From assembly GCF_900176505.1 (NCBI RefSeq), contig NZ_FWYB01000002.1:87237-151236 (forward strand): a stretch of 64,000 nucleotides of DNA, read 5' to 3'. Source of the DNA: Pedobacter nyackensis (GTDB lineage: Bacteria; Bacteroidota; Bacteroidia; Sphingobacteriales; Sphingobacteriaceae). Under the pieces are notes generated by a model that made no database searches, was not told the origin of the DNA, and was given only the letters and a program-made list of their open reading frames with translations. Position numbers and translations under genes: made by a program. This document shows, piece after piece, positions 1-9,275 of this stretch (position 1 is its first letter; each line of letters opens with the position of its first letter).

Positions 1-568
1 CAACACGATAGTTTTCAATCGTGTATTTTACATTTTTCATCGGAGTAAAGATCGAATCGATCGCGATCACGCCAACAACAGCATCATTGATTTTATTCTC
101 TTCAGCAGGTACATAACCACGTCCTTTATTAATGGTCAATTCCACTTCTAAAGTAACAGATTTCTCCATGTTACAAATAACGAAATCAGGGTTAAGCACC
201 TCAAAGTTATTAGAGAATTTAGTGATGTCACCAGCAAGGAATTGCTCTTGACCATTAACTAAAATAAAAACTTTCTCTGAATCGCCAGCATCTCCTGATT
301 TTTTAAAACGTACTTGTTTTAAATTAAGAATAATTTCTGTTAAATCTTCTACAACACCTTTCATTGTAGAGAACTCATGAGATACGCCTGAAAAACGAAT
401 ACTTGTAATGGCATAACCTTCTAAAGAAGAAAGCAATATTCTTCTTAAGGCATTACCAATTGTTACACCGAAACCGGGCTCTAAAGGGCGGAACTCAAAT
501 GTACCATCGAAATCAGTTGATTTCTGCATGATTACTTTATCGGGCTTCTGAAATGCTAAAATTGCCAT
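1..568 (-). CDS. rpoA: RNA polymerase alpha subunit, N-terminal part (cut by window edge)
   Basis: The alpha subunit nucleates assembly of RNA polymerase (beta and beta' join the alpha dimer). The reading frame runs open from an ATG at 566-568 to the window edge, giving about 189 residues that begin [15 protein letters not shown] and include the conserved [20 protein letters not shown] segment of the alpha N-terminal dimerisation domain, followed by the [20 protein letters not shown] stretch. The C-terminal domain that contacts UP elements and activators lies outside the window. It follows rpsD in the usual alpha-operon order (rpsM-rpsK-rpsD-rpoA), 77 bases downstream, so co-transcription with the ribosomal genes is expected. 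Identification is secure; only the 3' part is missing. Confidence 0.97.
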   Translation of the reverse strand, partial: MAILAFQKPDKVIMQKSTDFDGTFEFRPLEPGFGVTIGNALRRILLSSLEGYAITSIRFSGVSHEFSTMKGVVEDLTEIILNLKQVRFKKSGDAGDSEKVFILVNGQEQFLAGDITKFSNNFEVLNPDFVICNMEKSVTLEVELTINKGRGYVPAEENKINDAVVGVIAIDSIFTPMKNVKYTIENYRV

Positions 569-645
569 TTATAATGTTTTTAGATCGTTATTAAATTTAT
601 GTAACGTAAAAAAATTAATTGCCCGTAGGCAATTAATTAAATATA

Positions 646-1254
646 TTACTTAGAGTATAACTCTACTATAAGGTTTTCTTTGATATTTTCTGGTATCTCG
701 TCGCGATTAGGATAAGTTAAGAACTTTCCTGATAATTCGCTTGCGTTCCAGTCTAACCAATTGAATTTATTGATCATTCTTCCAGCTACTGAATTGGTAA
801 TAGCTTCTAAAGTTTTAGACTTTTCGCGCACTGCGATAACATCACCAGCTTTCAATTGATATGAAGGAATATTAACTACTTCACCGTTAACTGTTACGTG
901 TTTATGGCTAACTAACTGACGAGCAGCTGAACGTGTTGTAGCAATACCTAATCTGTAAACTGTGTTATCTAAACGAGCTTCTAATAATTGTAATAAGTTA
1001 TCACCTGTAATACCACCACGTGCAGACGCTTTAGTAAATAAGTTACGGAATTGACGCTCTAATACACCATAAGTATATTTAACTTTTTGTTTTTCCATTA
1101 ACTGTACCGCGTACTCAGACTGCTTACCTCTTCTTTTTGAAGCACCATGTTGCCCAGGAGGGTAGTTTTTTCTGTCTAGTACTTTATCAGGACCAAAAAT
1201 TGGTTCTCTGAACTTACGGGCGATTTTGGACTTTGGTCCTGTATATCTTGCCAT
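646..1254 (-). CDS. rpsD: 30S ribosomal protein S4
   Basis: S4 is a primary 16S rRNA binder that starts assembly of the 30S body. The protein begins [18 protein letters not shown] and has 202 residues, normal for the family. The S4 RNA-binding domain is seen around residues 93-155 ([10 protein letters not shown], then [20 protein letters not shown]). An in-frame non-ATG start exists 27 bases upstream (1281), but the ATG at 1252-1254 gives the family's usual N-terminus, so I chose it. The zinc-binding cysteines present in some S4 proteins are absent, so this is the C-minus form. In other bacteria S4 represses the alpha operon by binding its leader; I cannot tell whether that holds here. Confidence 0.97.
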   Translation of the reverse strand: MARYTGPKSKIARKFREPIFGPDKVLDRKNYPPGQHGASKRRGKQSEYAVQLMEKQKVKYTYGVLERQFRNLFTKASARGGITGDNLLQLLEARLDNTVYRLGIATTRSAARQLVSHKHVTVNGEVVNIPSYQLKAGDVIAVREKSKTLEAITNSVAGRMINKFNWLDWNASELSGKFLTYPNRDEIPENIKENLIVELYSK

Positions 1255-1319
1255 TGCTTTTCGTTTTAAAGTATCATGCAACCTTACGCTGCAGACTCTT
1301 AGCTTTAAAAATTAATAAA

Positions 1320-1709
1320 TTAAACTCTTCTCTTCTTAGGAGGACGACATCCATTGTGTGGAAGCGGTGTAATATCTTTGATTGAGGTTACTTCGATACC
1401 TGATACCTGCAATGTTCTAATTGCAGATTCACGACCAGAACCTGGACCTTTAACAAATACATCTACCTTACGTAACCCCAAATCAAACGCTACCTTACCG
1501 CAATCTGATGCAGCTTGACCAGCTGCATATGGAGTGTTCTTTTTAGAACCTTTAAAGCCCATTTTACCTGCAGAAGACCACGAAATAGTTTGACCATTGT
1601 TGTTTGTTAGGGTAACAATGATATTGTTAAAAGTAGCATTGATGTGCGCCTGACCAACAGGCTCAATAACAACAATACGCTTTTTGGTAACTTTTTTACT
1701 CTTAGCCAT
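1320..1709 (-). CDS. rpsK: 30S ribosomal protein S11
   Basis: S11 forms part of the 30S platform near the E site and contacts 16S rRNA with S6, S18 and S21. The 129-residue protein shows the family signature [14 protein letters not shown] in the second half and the conserved C-terminal tail [17 protein letters not shown]. The N-terminus is lysine rich ([14 protein letters not shown]), as usual. It lies between rpsM and rpsD, 21 bases after rpsM, in a tight alpha operon. Platform proteins are of interest in Bacteroidota because the anti-Shine-Dalgarno region is known to be sequestered there, but nothing in this sequence departs from the family. Confidence 0.97.
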   Translation of the reverse strand: MAKSKKVTKKRIVVIEPVGQAHINATFNNIIVTLTNNNGQTISWSSAGKMGFKGSKKNTPYAAGQAASDCGKVAFDLGLRKVDVFVKGPGSGRESAIRTLQVSGIEVTSIKDITPLPHNGCRPPKKRRV

Positions 1710-1730
1710 AATTATTATTCAGTACTAATT

Positions 1731-2108
1731 TTATTTAGTAGCTTTTTTCTTGTTTGCAACTGTTTTTCTCTTGCCTTTACGTGTACGAGAGTTGTTCTTA
1801 GTACGTTGACCACGCACTGGCAAACCTTTTCTGTGACGTAAACCACGGTAACAACCGATATCCATTAAACGTTTGATGTTTAACTGAACCTCTGAACGTA
1901 AAGCACCTTCTACTTTAACGCCGTCGTTGATAATTGTACGAATTGCTGATAACTCATCATCAGACCAGTCCTGTACTTTCTTATTTAAATCGATACCTGC
2001 TTCCGTTAATATACGTTGTGCAGTTGATCTGCCTACTCCGAAGATATAGGTTAATCCAATTTCGCCTCTTTTGTTTCTTGGTAAATCAATACCTGATATC
2101 CTTGCCAT
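1731..2108 (-). CDS. rpsM: 30S ribosomal protein S13
   Basis: S13 sits in the head of the 30S subunit and contacts S19, the P-site tRNA and the 50S bridge B1. The 125-residue protein starts [20 protein letters not shown] and ends in a basic tail ([18 protein letters not shown]) that in the family reaches toward the tRNA anticodon stem. The signature [18 protein letters not shown] is intact. It is the first protein gene after rpmJ in the alpha operon, with an 84-base gap to rpmJ. No Shine-Dalgarno sequence is visible before the ATG. Confidence 0.97.
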   Translation of the reverse strand: MARISGIDLPRNKRGEIGLTYIFGVGRSTAQRILTEAGIDLNKKVQDWSDDELSAIRTIINDGVKVEGALRSEVQLNIKRLMDIGCYRGLRHRKGLPVRGQRTKNNSRTRKGKRKTVANKKKATK

Positions 2109-2192
2109 ATTTTATACTAATGTTTGATTATTTGATTGTATAACAGATTGAGTAACCTGTACATCCAATCCATATCATACTTCAATAATGTC

Positions 2193-2309
2193 TTAACCTT
2201 GACGTTGCTTAAATTTAGGGTTTTTCTTGTTTATCACATAAAGTTTACCTTTACGGCGAATAACCTTGCAATCAGCACTGCGTTTTTTAATTGATGACCT
2301 AACTTTCAT
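2193..2309 (-). CDS. rpmJ: 50S ribosomal protein L36, zinc-free form
   Basis: This 38-residue reading frame starts [16 protein letters not shown] and ends NPKFKQRQG, the typical size and ends of L36, a small late-assembling 50S protein. Classical L36 carries a zinc ribbon with Cys11, Cys14, Cys27 and His33. Here only Cys14 remains; the other three positions are Ser, Asn and Phe. It is therefore a C-minus form that should not bind zinc. It starts one base after the infA stop codon, so the two genes are translated from one message. L36 next to infA at the spc/alpha junction is a common arrangement. Confidence 0.95.
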   Translation of the reverse strand: MKVRSSIKKRSADCKVIRRKGKLYVINKKNPKFKQRQG

Positions 2310-2310
2310 T

Positions 2311-2529
2311 TTATTTATATCTATAAGTAATCCTGCCTTTTGATAAATCGTAAGGCGACATCTCTAATTTGACTTTGTCCCCTGGTAAAATTTTGATATA
2401 ATGCATCCTCATTTTTCCAGAGATATGAGCGATAATTTCATGACCATTTTCGAGTTCTACCCGAAACATAGCATTTGATAATGCTTCTCTTATTACACCG
2501 TCTTGTTCAATCGAGGCTTGTTTAGCCAT
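2311..2529 (-). CDS. infA: Translation initiation factor IF-1
   Basis: IF-1 binds the 30S A site and works with IF-2 and IF-3 during initiation. The 72-residue protein is the standard size and is a single OB-fold (S1-like) domain: [20 protein letters not shown], then [20 protein letters not shown] and [11 protein letters not shown] near the C-terminus. It is separated from map by 71 bases, which contain a promoter-like TAATTTTG (2574-2581) followed by the CATCCC start-site signature shared with other translation promoters in this window. infA-rpmJ-rpsM-rpsK-rpsD-rpoA may therefore form a separately boosted unit. Confidence 0.97.
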   Translation of the reverse strand: MAKQASIEQDGVIREALSNAMFRVELENGHEIIAHISGKMRMHYIKILPGDKVKLEMSPYDLSKGRITYRYK

Positions 2530-2567
2530 ATTATATTGATTTTTACTTAATTAGCTGCTATTCAACA

Positions 2568-2581
2568 GGGATGCAAAATTA
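2568..2581 (-). promoter_or_regulatory. Candidate infA promoter (-7 element and start-site signature)
   Basis: On the minus strand TAATTTTG matches the Bacteroidota -7 consensus TAnnTTTG and is followed directly by CATCCC, giving TTTGCATCCC. No clear TTG -33 element is found 19-21 bases upstream; the region is a run of A and T. The signature TTTGC-N1/2-TCCC recurs at the rpsL, rplC and tRNA-Gln/prs promoters, which raises confidence that this is a real start site for infA, 39 bases upstream of its ATG. Confidence 0.55.
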
Positions 2582-2600
2582 AATAAAAAAATTTAATTAT

Positions 2601-3386
2601 TTACTTTTTTTTATTTAAAACTTCTTCAATAAATGAAAAGGTTGATAAAACATCTGCATTACCCTTTTTAACTGCAACAGTGTGTTCAAAATGAGCTGAC
2701 GGCTTGTTATCCTTACTGGTAACTGTCCAGCCATCTGACCAGAATTTAACACCTGCTGTACCCGCGTTGATCATAGGCTCGATAGCAATCACCATCCCCT
2801 CTTCCAGCTTAATTCCACTGCCCCTTCTGCCATAATTTGGCACCTCAGGTTTTTCGTGCAATTTAACTCCAACACCATGACCAACTAATTCTCTTACTAC
2901 TCCAAATCCATTTGCCTCTGCATAAGCCTGCACCGCAAACCCAACGTCCCCTATTCTTGATCCAACGACTGCTTTCTCTATTGCAAGCTTTAAGCACTCT
3001 TGCGTCACATCTACCAGTTTCTGCTTTTCTGCATCAATCTCACCAATCGAAAAGGTATAAGCTGAATCTCCGAAGAAATTGTTTTTAATTACCCCACAAT
3101 CAACTGAAATCAAATCTCCTTCTTGAATAACGTAATCGCCTGGAAAACCATGAACAACCTGCTCATTTGGCGATATACATAATGAATAAGGAAACCCATT
3201 ATAATTTAAAAATGCTGGAATTGCGCCATGATCCCTGATAAATGTTTCGGCTAGATCATTTAATTTTTTTGTAGTGATCCCGGGACCAATGACTTTGGCT
3301 ACTTCAGCCAAAGTCTTTGATACCAGTAAAGAACTCTCTCTTATTAGTTCGACTTCTTCTTTTGACTTATAATAGATCTTAGACAT
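2601..3386 (-). CDS. map: Methionine aminopeptidase, type I
   Basis: The enzyme removes the initiator methionine from nascent proteins as they leave the ribosome, using a two-metal active site. The 261-residue protein has the pita-bread fold motifs in order: the substrate-binding His in IRDHGAIPAFLNYNGFPYSLC, the metal ligands in DLISVDCGVIKNNFFGDSAYTF (two Asp), GHGVGVKLHEKPEVPNYG (His), EGMVIAIEPMIN (Glu) and FEHTVAV (Glu). It lacks an N-terminal zinc-finger extension, so it is the short type Ia form. It follows secY by 8 bases, the usual spc-operon position, and is followed by infA. Confidence 0.96.
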   Translation of the reverse strand: MSKIYYKSKEEVELIRESSLLVSKTLAEVAKVIGPGITTKKLNDLAETFIRDHGAIPAFLNYNGFPYSLCISPNEQVVHGFPGDYVIQEGDLISVDCGVIKNNFFGDSAYTFSIGEIDAEKQKLVDVTQECLKLAIEKAVVGSRIGDVGFAVQAYAEANGFGVVRELVGHGVGVKLHEKPEVPNYGRRGSGIKLEEGMVIAIEPMINAGTAGVKFWSDGWTVTSKDNKPSAHFEHTVAVKKGNADVLSTFSFIEEVLNKKK

Positions 3387-3394
3387 TCTAATTA

Positions 3395-4732
3395 CTAAAT
3401 CACAGCGTTACTACCACTCGCAGCAGGAATTCCTGTACGGCCGGTAACTCTACCAGTCTTCATTAACCCATCATAATGACGCATCAATAAATAACTCTCA
3501 ATTTGTTGTAATGTATCCAAAACAACACCTACAAGAATCAATAAAGATGTACCACCATAAAAATGAGCAAACTCAGATTTAATTCCAAACTTAACCGCTA
3601 TAGAAGGAAGAATTGCTATAATAGCAAGGAAGATTGCACCAGGGAAAGTAATCTTGGAAATCACATCATCAATAAATGATGAAGTCGACAAACCAGGTTT
3701 AATTCCAGGGATAAATCCGCCATTCTTCTTCATGTCATCCGACATTTGAGTCGGGTTAACAGTAATAGCTGTATAGAAGAACGTAAATGCGATGATTAAA
3801 AATGCGAAGGTTAAACTATATGCCAATGATGTATAATCACTGAACTGGATCAACCAGGTATTCTGCAATGATGGGAAAAATCCGGTTAAAGTAGCCGGGA
3901 TAAACATCAACGCCTGAGCGAAAATAATCGGCATTACACCAGCAGCATTAACCTTTAAAGGAATATACTGCCTTACGCCACCAAATTGTCTGTTACCAAC
4001 AATTCTTTTAGCATACTGCACAGGAACTTTACGTACACCCTGAACGATCATGATGGTAAACATCACAACAGCAAAAAGCGCAACAATTTCCAATACCAAT
4101 GCAATCAATCCACCACCTTCACCAACAACTCTGGAACTTACTTCCTGAGATAAGGCAATAGGTAGACGTGCAATGATACCAACCATAATGATCAATGAAA
4201 TACCATTACCAATACCTTTATCGGTAATTTTTTCACCTAACCACATCACGAACAATGTACCGGCTGACAAAACAAATGTTGCAAGTACAAAGAACAGCGT
4301 ATGATCAATAATGATTGCTTCCGCAGGAACCTGTGTTTTAACGTAACCTATCGCTTGAACAGCGGTAATAGCTACAGTTAAATAGCGTGTAATCTGATTG
4401 AGTTTCTTTCTTCCGCTCTCCCCTTCCTTTTGCATTTTCTGAAAAGATGGAACGGCGATACCTAATAGCTGAACTACAATAGAGGCAGAAATATAAGGCA
4501 TAACACCTAAGGCCAATATCGATACCCGGGAAAATGATCCCCCGGCAAACATATCAAGGAGACCTAAAATGCCTGACTTTGTATTATCGCCTAAAAGTGT
4601 TGCATCCACACCCGGTAAAACCGCATGGGAAACAAACCTATAAACTAAAAGAATCATGAGCGTATAAACAATACGCTCTTTCAATTCTTGAATTTTCCAA
4701 ATATTACTTAGAGTAGTAAACAGCTTCTTCAT
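3395..4732 (-). CDS. secY: Protein translocase subunit SecY
   Basis: SecY is the channel of the Sec translocon in the inner membrane, passing unfolded secretory proteins and inserting membrane proteins with SecE and SecG. The 445-residue sequence has about ten hydrophobic segments. The plug/helix-2 region is visible as FAGGSFSRVSILALGVMPYISASI, and the cytoplasmic loop that contacts the ribosome and SecA as KRIVGNRQFGGVRQYIPLKVNAAGVMPIIFA. The C-terminal end RTGIPAASGSNAVI is slightly longer than in E. coli. It starts three bases after rplO and leads directly into map. Nothing unusual is seen. Confidence 0.97.
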   Translation of the reverse strand: MKKLFTTLSNIWKIQELKERIVYTLMILLVYRFVSHAVLPGVDATLLGDNTKSGILGLLDMFAGGSFSRVSILALGVMPYISASIVVQLLGIAVPSFQKMQKEGESGRKKLNQITRYLTVAITAVQAIGYVKTQVPAEAIIIDHTLFFVLATFVLSAGTLFVMWLGEKITDKGIGNGISLIIMVGIIARLPIALSQEVSSRVVGEGGGLIALVLEIVALFAVVMFTIMIVQGVRKVPVQYAKRIVGNRQFGGVRQYIPLKVNAAGVMPIIFAQALMFIPATLTGFFPSLQNTWLIQFSDYTSLAYSLTFAFLIIAFTFFYTAITVNPTQMSDDMKKNGGFIPGIKPGLSTSSFIDDVISKITFPGAIFLAIIAILPSIAVKFGIKSEFAHFYGGTSLLILVGVVLDTLQQIESYLLMRHYDGLMKTGRVTGRTGIPAASGSNAVI

Positions 4733-4735
4733 TAA

Positions 4736-5182
4736 TTACAATTTTTCGATTGAGCCTCCAACAGCCTCAATAGCTTTTTGTGCGGTTGCAGAAAAAGCAT
4801 GTGCTTTAACTTCTATCTTAGATTTAACTTCACCACGACCTAAAACTTTAACCAAGTCGTTTTTAGATGCTAAACCGTGCTCTTGCAAGGTAGCAAAATC
4901 GATGCTTGTTAAGTTAAACTTTTCAGCCAAACCTTGTAATACGTCTAAGTTTACACCTACGTATTCAACACGGTTGATAGGTTTGAAACCTACCTTAGGC
5001 ACACGGCGTTGTAATGGCATCTGACCACCTTCAAATCCAATTTTGGTTTTGTGACCAGAACGTGATCCAGCACCTTTATGACCGCGAGTGGAAGTTCCAC
5101 CACGACCAGATCCGGTACCACGACCAATTCTCTTACAATTTTTAGTAGAACCTGCTGCAGGTTTTAAATTACTTAAGTTCAT
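4736..5182 (-). CDS. rplO: 50S ribosomal protein L15
   Basis: L15 is a late-assembling 50S protein with a long basic, glycine-rich N-terminal extension that threads into 23S rRNA. That extension is clear at residues 18-50 ([17 protein letters not shown], then [18 protein letters not shown]). The globular part follows ([20 protein letters not shown]), and the family end GGSIEKL closes the protein. The length of 148 residues is standard. It lies between rpmD (111 bases upstream) and secY (3 bases downstream). The 111-base gap to rpmD is A+T rich, with no clear hairpin. Confidence 0.97.
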   Translation of the reverse strand: MNLSNLKPAAGSTKNCKRIGRGTGSGRGGTSTRGHKGAGSRSGHKTKIGFEGGQMPLQRRVPKVGFKPINRVEYVGVNLDVLQGLAEKFNLTSIDFATLQEHGLASKNDLVKVLGRGEVKSKIEVKAHAFSATAQKAIEAVGGSIEKL

Positions 5183-5293
5183 TTTTGAAACTTATTGTGC
5201 TGCCCTTCGCTTTCACTAATCAGGGCAACGGTTAAACAATATATAAAGGTTGCAAATGTAATTATATTAACTACATTAACAACCTTTAAATAA

Positions 5294-5473
5294 TTATATA
5301 CTCTCTATTGCTATTAAGTGATTCACTTTTCTAACCATTCCAATAATGGCAGCAGTGGCTTCAACTTCTACGCTTTGGTTCATTTTTCTTAAACCTAAAG
5401 CTTGCATCGTTCTTTTTTGACGTTCGCTTCTGTCGATAATGCTTTTTATCTGGGTTATTTTGATCTTAGCCAT
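5294..5473 (-). CDS. rpmD: 50S ribosomal protein L30
   Basis: This short frame encodes 59 residues starting MAKIKITQIKSIIDRSERQK and ending VNHLIAIESI. L30 is a small alpha/beta protein on the 50S surface; the signature LGLRKMNQSVEVEATAAIIGMVRKV matches the family core. It starts 4 bases after the rpsE stop codon and precedes rplO, the normal spc-operon position. It is below the size at which many ORF callers report, but position, length and sequence make the call safe. Confidence 0.95.
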   Translation of the reverse strand: MAKIKITQIKSIIDRSERQKRTMQALGLRKMNQSVEVEATAAIIGMVRKVNHLIAIESI

Positions 5474-5477
5474 AATA

Positions 5478-5996
5478 TTATCCGTTAAAAACTTTATTTA
5501 AATCAACACCACGTTGCTGTGCAACAGTGTAAGCATCACGCATTTTTGTTAAAGCATCTACAGTTGCTTTTACCACGTTGTGAGGATTTGATGAACCTTT
5601 TGATTTTGCTAGTACGTTATGTACACCAGCACTCTCTAATACAGCACGCATCGCACCACCAGCAATAACTCCGGTACCAACTGCAGCAGGCTTAATTAAA
5701 ACAAAACCTCCTGAAAATTTACCGATTTGCTCGTGAGGTACAGTACCATTCAACAAAGGAACTTTAACCAAGTTCTTTTTAGCATCATCAACGCCTTTTG
5801 CAATTGCTTCTGTAACCTCTTTCGCTTTACCTAATCCGTAACCTACGATTCCGTTCTCATCTCCAACAACCACGATGGCTGAGAAGCTGAAAGTACGACC
5901 ACCTTTGGTTACTTTGGCAACGCGTTGTATGCTAACTAAACGATCTTTCAATTCGATCTCGCTAGTCTTAACTCTTTTTATATTGATAGTTGACAT
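5478..5996 (-). CDS. rpsE: 30S ribosomal protein S5
   Basis: S5 lies at the 30S mRNA entry channel beside S3 and S4 and affects decoding accuracy. The 172-residue protein has the N-terminal double-stranded-RNA-binding-like domain ([21 protein letters not shown], then [14 protein letters not shown]) and the C-terminal domain ([27 protein letters not shown]). Length and motifs are normal. It starts 18 bases after rplR ends and is followed by rpmD after 4 bases, consistent with one spc transcript. Confidence 0.97.
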   Translation of the reverse strand: MSTINIKRVKTSEIELKDRLVSIQRVAKVTKGGRTFSFSAIVVVGDENGIVGYGLGKAKEVTEAIAKGVDDAKKNLVKVPLLNGTVPHEQIGKFSGGFVLIKPAAVGTGVIAGGAMRAVLESAGVHNVLAKSKGSSNPHNVVKATVDALTKMRDAYTVAQQRGVDLNKVFNG

Positions 5997-6014
5997 TCTT
6001 ATCCTATTTTCAGA

Positions 6015-6368
6015 TTAAAATACTAAACCAGCTTCACGCGCACCTTCCGCCAACGATTTAATACGTCCGTGGTACAAATAACCGTTTCTATCGAAAACAA
6101 CTTCTTTAACACCAGCTGCAAGAGCTTTTTCAGCTACTAATTTGCCTACAGCTACTGATTGTTCAGATTTGTTTCCAGTTCCAGAAAAGTCTTTTGATAA
6201 AGATGAAGCTGAAGCAATTGTATTGCCGGTTACGTCATTAATGATTTGAGCATAAATTCCTTTATTGCTTCTATATACCGACAAACGTGGACGGCTATCA
6301 GAACCTGTAATTCTTTTTCTGATTCCTTTTTTTATACGATCTCTACGAGATAATTTTTTCCCTGCCAT
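6015..6368 (-). CDS. rplR: 50S ribosomal protein L18
   Basis: L18 binds 5S rRNA and helps anchor it in the central protuberance with L5 and L25. The 117-residue protein starts [20 protein letters not shown] and carries the family motifs [20 protein letters not shown] and [20 protein letters not shown] near the end. Length is standard. It is tightly placed, 5 bases after rplF and 18 before rpsE. The window also encodes the two other 5S partners, L5 (rplE) and L25 (rplY). Confidence 0.97.
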   Translation of the reverse strand: MAGKKLSRRDRIKKGIRKRITGSDSRPRLSVYRSNKGIYAQIINDVTGNTIASASSLSKDFSGTGNKSEQSVAVGKLVAEKALAAGVKEVVFDRNGYLYHGRIKSLAEGAREAGLVF

Positions 6369-6373
6369 GATGA

Positions 6374-6931
6374 TTATTTTTTAGAAGCTGATTTACCTGC
6401 TTTTCTTCTTAACACTTCGCCTACAAACTTGATACCTTTACCTTTATATGGCTCTGGTGCACGTAACGAACGGATTTTCGCTGCTACCTGTCCTATCAAT
6501 TGTTTGTCAATACTTTCTAAAATGATCTTAGGAGTCTGACCTTTTTCTGAGGTTGTAGTCACCTTAATCTCTTCCGGTAATTGGAAAACATAATGGTGAG
6601 AATAACCTAAAACTAAGTCTAAAGTGTTGCCTGTGTTTGTAGCACGGTAACCAACACCTACTAGTTCCTGAGAAATTTTATAACCTTCTGTTACACCAAC
6701 AACCATATTATTGATCAAAGCACGGTATAAACCATGTAATGCTTTGTGTCTTTTTTGTTCTGATGGACGTTGTATGGTTAATACGCCGTCTTCCTGACTT
6801 ACAGTGATATCTGAATCAACTGCTTGAACTAATTCTCCTTTAGGACCTTTAACAGTTACTACGTTATCCTTAGAAACAGTAATTGTTACACCTGCAGGTA
6901 CATTAATTGGGGCTTTTCCTACTCTTGACAT
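6374..6931 (-). CDS. rplF: 50S ribosomal protein L6
   Basis: L6 binds 23S rRNA near the factor-binding site and the sarcin-ricin loop. The 185-residue protein has the two repeated L6 folds, starting [17 protein letters not shown] and ending in the highly conserved motif around [24 protein letters not shown]. What stands out is the translation start: a perfect AGGAGG (6940-6945) lies exactly 8 bases before the ATG, in the gap after rpsH. Such a signal is normal elsewhere but rare in Bacteroidota, where the anti-Shine-Dalgarno is sequestered in the ribosome. Confidence 0.97.
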   Translation of the reverse strand: MSRVGKAPINVPAGVTITVSKDNVVTVKGPKGELVQAVDSDITVSQEDGVLTIQRPSEQKRHKALHGLYRALINNMVVGVTEGYKISQELVGVGYRATNTGNTLDLVLGYSHHYVFQLPEEIKVTTTSEKGQTPKIILESIDKQLIGQVAAKIRSLRAPEPYKGKGIKFVGEVLRRKAGKSASKK

Positions 6932-6939
6932 TTTGCTAT

Positions 6940-6945
6940 CCTCCT
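6940..6945 (-). promoter_or_regulatory. Perfect Shine-Dalgarno sequence before rplF
   Basis: AGGAGG reads on the minus strand 8 bases upstream of the rplF ATG, in the 18-base rpsH-rplF spacer. Most genes in this window have A-rich, SD-less starts, so this site and the identical one before rpsG are exceptions. Confidence 0.8.
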
Positions 6946-6949
6946 TTAA

Positions 6950-7348
6950 TTAATAAACGTGACACAAAACTTCGCCACCAATGTTTAGTTTAGCAGCCTC
7001 TTTATCAGTCATAACACCCTTAGATGTAGATAAAATTGCAATACCTAAACCATTTAATACTCTTGGCATATTATCTACGCCGGCATACTGCCTTAAACCT
7101 GGTTTGCTAATACGTGTTAACGTGCGGATTGCAGGGATTTTCGTAATCGCATTGTATTTCAAAGCGATTTTGATTGTTCCTTGAACCGTAGTGTCTTCAA
7201 ACTTGTAGTTAGCAATGTAACCTTTGTCAAAAAGTACTTTAGTAATTTCCTTTTTAAGGTTCGATGCAGGAATCTCTACAATTCTGTGATTTGCCTTGAT
7301 GGCATTTCTTACTCTTGTAAGATAATCTGCTATTGGATCTGTATTCAT
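6950..7348 (-). CDS. rpsH: 30S ribosomal protein S8
   Basis: S8 is a primary 16S rRNA binder in the 30S body; in E. coli it also represses the spc operon by binding mRNA near rplE. The 132-residue protein starts MNTDPIADYLTRVRNAIKANH and ends with the signature STSKGVMTDKEAAKLNIGGEVLCHVY. Length is standard. It follows rpsN after a gap of 114 bases that encodes nothing recognisable. No S8-binding mimic could be identified by eye. Confidence 0.97.
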   Translation of the reverse strand: MNTDPIADYLTRVRNAIKANHRIVEIPASNLKKEITKVLFDKGYIANYKFEDTTVQGTIKIALKYNAITKIPAIRTLTRISKPGLRQYAGVDNMPRVLNGLGIAILSTSKGVMTDKEAAKLNIGGEVLCHVY

Positions 7349-7462
7349 TTTTATATAATTGTGATAGTGGTTTCCTTCCTACCTATTCGGGACGACCTGC
7401 CATCGGTTAATGTTTTTGTTTACGATTTAAGGAATTGAACCCTAAATACAAGTAAGCTGGGA

Positions 7463-7732
7463 TTACCAGCTTGCTTTTCTTACTCCAGGAATTTTTCCTG
7501 CTAAAGCCATATCGCGGAATAATACCCTTGATATACCGAAAGTACGCATATATCCACGAGGACGACCAGTTAACTTACAACGGTTGTGCAAACGTACAGC
7601 CGATGAGTTTTTTGGTAACTTATCTAATCCTTCGTAATCACCTGCAGCTTTAAGTTCTGCACGCTTTTCAGCATACTTAGCAACCAATTTTTGGCGCTTA
7701 ATTTCGCGAGCTTTTACACCTTCTTTTGCCAT
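7463..7732 (-). CDS. rpsN: 30S ribosomal protein S14, zinc-free long form
   Basis: S14 belongs to the 30S head near the A site and contacts S3 and S10. At 89 residues this is the longer C-minus form: it lacks the paired CxxC motifs of the 61-residue zinc form and has only a single cysteine, in [20 protein letters not shown]. That segment is the family signature. The ending IPGVRKASW is also typical. Its ATG overlaps the last base of the rplE stop codon (shared base 7732), suggesting coupled translation. Confidence 0.97.
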   Translation of the reverse strand: MAKEGVKAREIKRQKLVAKYAEKRAELKAAGDYEGLDKLPKNSSAVRLHNRCKLTGRPRGYMRTFGISRVLFRDMALAGKIPGVRKASW

Positions 7733-8298
7733 TATTGCTCTGTTTTTTGATTTTTAAATGGTAAGCCAAATTGTTTTAAAAGTTCCAATGCCTCAACATC
7801 AGTAGCAGCAGATGTTACGAATGTAATATCCATACCTAAAATCTTACTGATTTTATCGATGTTAATCTCAGGGAAGATGATTTGCTCAGTCACACCTAAA
7901 GTGTAATTGCCTTTTCCATCAAAACCTTTATCATTGATACCTTTGAAATCACGGATACGTGGCAAAGCTACGGAAATTAAACGATCTAAGAACTCATACA
8001 TGTTGTTATCACGTAAAGTTACACGTACACCTACTGGCATACCTTTACGCAATTTAAAGTTTGAGATATCTTTTTTCGATTTCGCTCCAACTGCTTGCTG
8101 ACCTGCGATAGTAGACATTTCTAAAATAGAACTGTCCATGATCTTCTTGTCAGTTACAGAGAAACGACCAACACCTTGGTTGATAGAGATTTTCTCTAAC
8201 TTAGGAACCTGCATAACGCTTTTGTAATTGAACTTATCTTTAAGCGCAGTTACAATTTCCTCTTTGTATTTACTTTTTAATCTTGGTACGTAAGTCAT
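7732..8298 (-). CDS. rplE: 50S ribosomal protein L5
   Basis: L5 binds 5S rRNA in the central protuberance and contacts P-site tRNA. The 188-residue protein starts [20 protein letters not shown] and contains the family motifs [40 protein letters not shown] and [13 protein letters not shown]. Length is normal. Its ATG shares one base with the rplX stop codon, and purine-rich GGAGAGGAG at the end of rplX lies just upstream, so initiation may be coupled to termination of rplX. Confidence 0.97.
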   Translation of the reverse strand: MTYVPRLKSKYKEEIVTALKDKFNYKSVMQVPKLEKISINQGVGRFSVTDKKIMDSSILEMSTIAGQQAVGAKSKKDISNFKLRKGMPVGVRVTLRDNNMYEFLDRLISVALPRIRDFKGINDKGFDGKGNYTLGVTEQIIFPEINIDKISKILGMDITFVTSAATDVEALELLKQFGLPFKNQKTEQ

Positions 8299-8636
8299 TA
8301 TTTGATCTCCTCTCCTGATTTTTTAGATACCCTAACTAATTTCCCATCAGCATTAAGCTTTCTGCCAACGCGTGTTGTTGCACCTGTTTTAGGATCAATC
8401 AGCGCCACGTTAGAAATATGAAGAGCAGCCTCTTTTTTAATGATACCGCCATTAGGGTTAGCAGCATTTGGTTTTGTATGTTTTGATACAAGGTTAACAC
8501 CTTCTACAAGAATTCTGCTTTTAGTAATTAATACTGAAAGCACAGTTCCTTGCTGACCTCTAGAATCGCCGGCAATAACCTTTACTAAATCACCCTTACG
8601 GATTTTTATTTTTGGTGTAGTTACTTTATTTTTCAT
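8298..8636 (-). CDS. rplX: 50S ribosomal protein L24
   Basis: L24 is one of the two proteins that begin 50S assembly and lies near the polypeptide exit. It has a KOW-type SH3-like fold; the motif [19 protein letters not shown] is at the N-terminus, and [13 protein letters not shown] follows. The length of 112 residues is usual for Bacteroidota. It follows rplN by one base and overlaps rplE by one base. GGAGGT near the rplN stop codon lies about 10 bases before this ATG; it may be an SD or simply coding sequence of rplN. Confidence 0.96.
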   Translation of the reverse strand: MKNKVTTPKIKIRKGDLVKVIAGDSRGQQGTVLSVLITKSRILVEGVNLVSKHTKPNAANPNGGIIKKEAALHISNVALIDPKTGATTRVGRKLNADGKLVRVSKKSGEEIK

Positions 8637-8637
8637 T

Positions 8638-9006
8638 TTATAATACCTCCGGTGCTAATGATACAATTTTCATGAATTGTTTTTCACGCAGTTCTCTCGC
8701 TACCGGGCCAAAAATACGTGTACCGCGCGGCTCATCTTGTGCATTTAATAATACTGCTGCATTGTCGTCGAAACGGATGTAAGAACCATCCTTACGTCTG
8801 ATCTCTTTCTTTGTTCTTACAACAACTGCTTTAGAAACTGTTCCTTTCTTGATGTTTCCAGAAGGCAATGCACTTTTAACGGTAACAACGATTTTGTCAC
8901 CAATAGAAGCATAACGCTTTCCAGTACCACCAAGTACACGGATAACCAATACTTCTTTTGCGCCGCTATTGTCGGCTACGTTTAATCTTGATTCCTGTTG
9001 TACCAT
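8638..9006 (-). CDS. rplN: 50S ribosomal protein L14
   Basis: L14 is on the 50S interface, forms bridge B8 with 16S rRNA and is the docking site for the silencing factor RsfS. The 122-residue protein starts [20 protein letters not shown] and shows the conserved segments [40 protein letters not shown] and [16 protein letters not shown]. Length and motifs are fully standard. It is packed one base after rpsQ and one base before rplX. Confidence 0.97.
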   Translation of the reverse strand: MVQQESRLNVADNSGAKEVLVIRVLGGTGKRYASIGDKIVVTVKSALPSGNIKKGTVSKAVVVRTKKEIRRKDGSYIRFDDNAAVLLNAQDEPRGTRIFGPVARELREKQFMKIVSLAPEVL

Positions 9007-9007
9007 G

Positions 9008-9262
9008 TTATTTAGCCCTTTCTAAAATTTCCACTAATCTCCAGTTCTTGTTTTTACTCAGCGGACGAGTCTCCATGATCAGTACTGTATCACCAATACC
9101 GCAATCGTTTTTCTCGTCATGAGCCATAAATTTGGTAGTTTTCTTAACAAACTTACCATAGATCGGGTGTTTCACTTTACGTTCTACCGCTACAACAATA
9201 GATTTATCCATCTTGTTGCTTACCACCAACCCGGTTCTTGTTTTTCTTAATTGTCTTTCCAT
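9008..9262 (-). CDS. rpsQ: 30S ribosomal protein S17
   Basis: S17 is a primary 16S rRNA binder with an OB-fold, at the base of the 30S body. The 84-residue protein starts [20 protein letters not shown] and carries the family motifs [20 protein letters not shown] and [20 protein letters not shown]. It lies 13 bases after rpmC and one base before rplN, in the normal S10/spc gene order. Nothing unusual was seen. Confidence 0.97.
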   Translation of the reverse strand: MERQLRKTRTGLVVSNKMDKSIVVAVERKVKHPIYGKFVKKTTKFMAHDEKNDCGIGDTVLIMETRPLSKNKNWRLVEILERAK

Positions 9263-9275
9263 TTCGACTCTAAAG

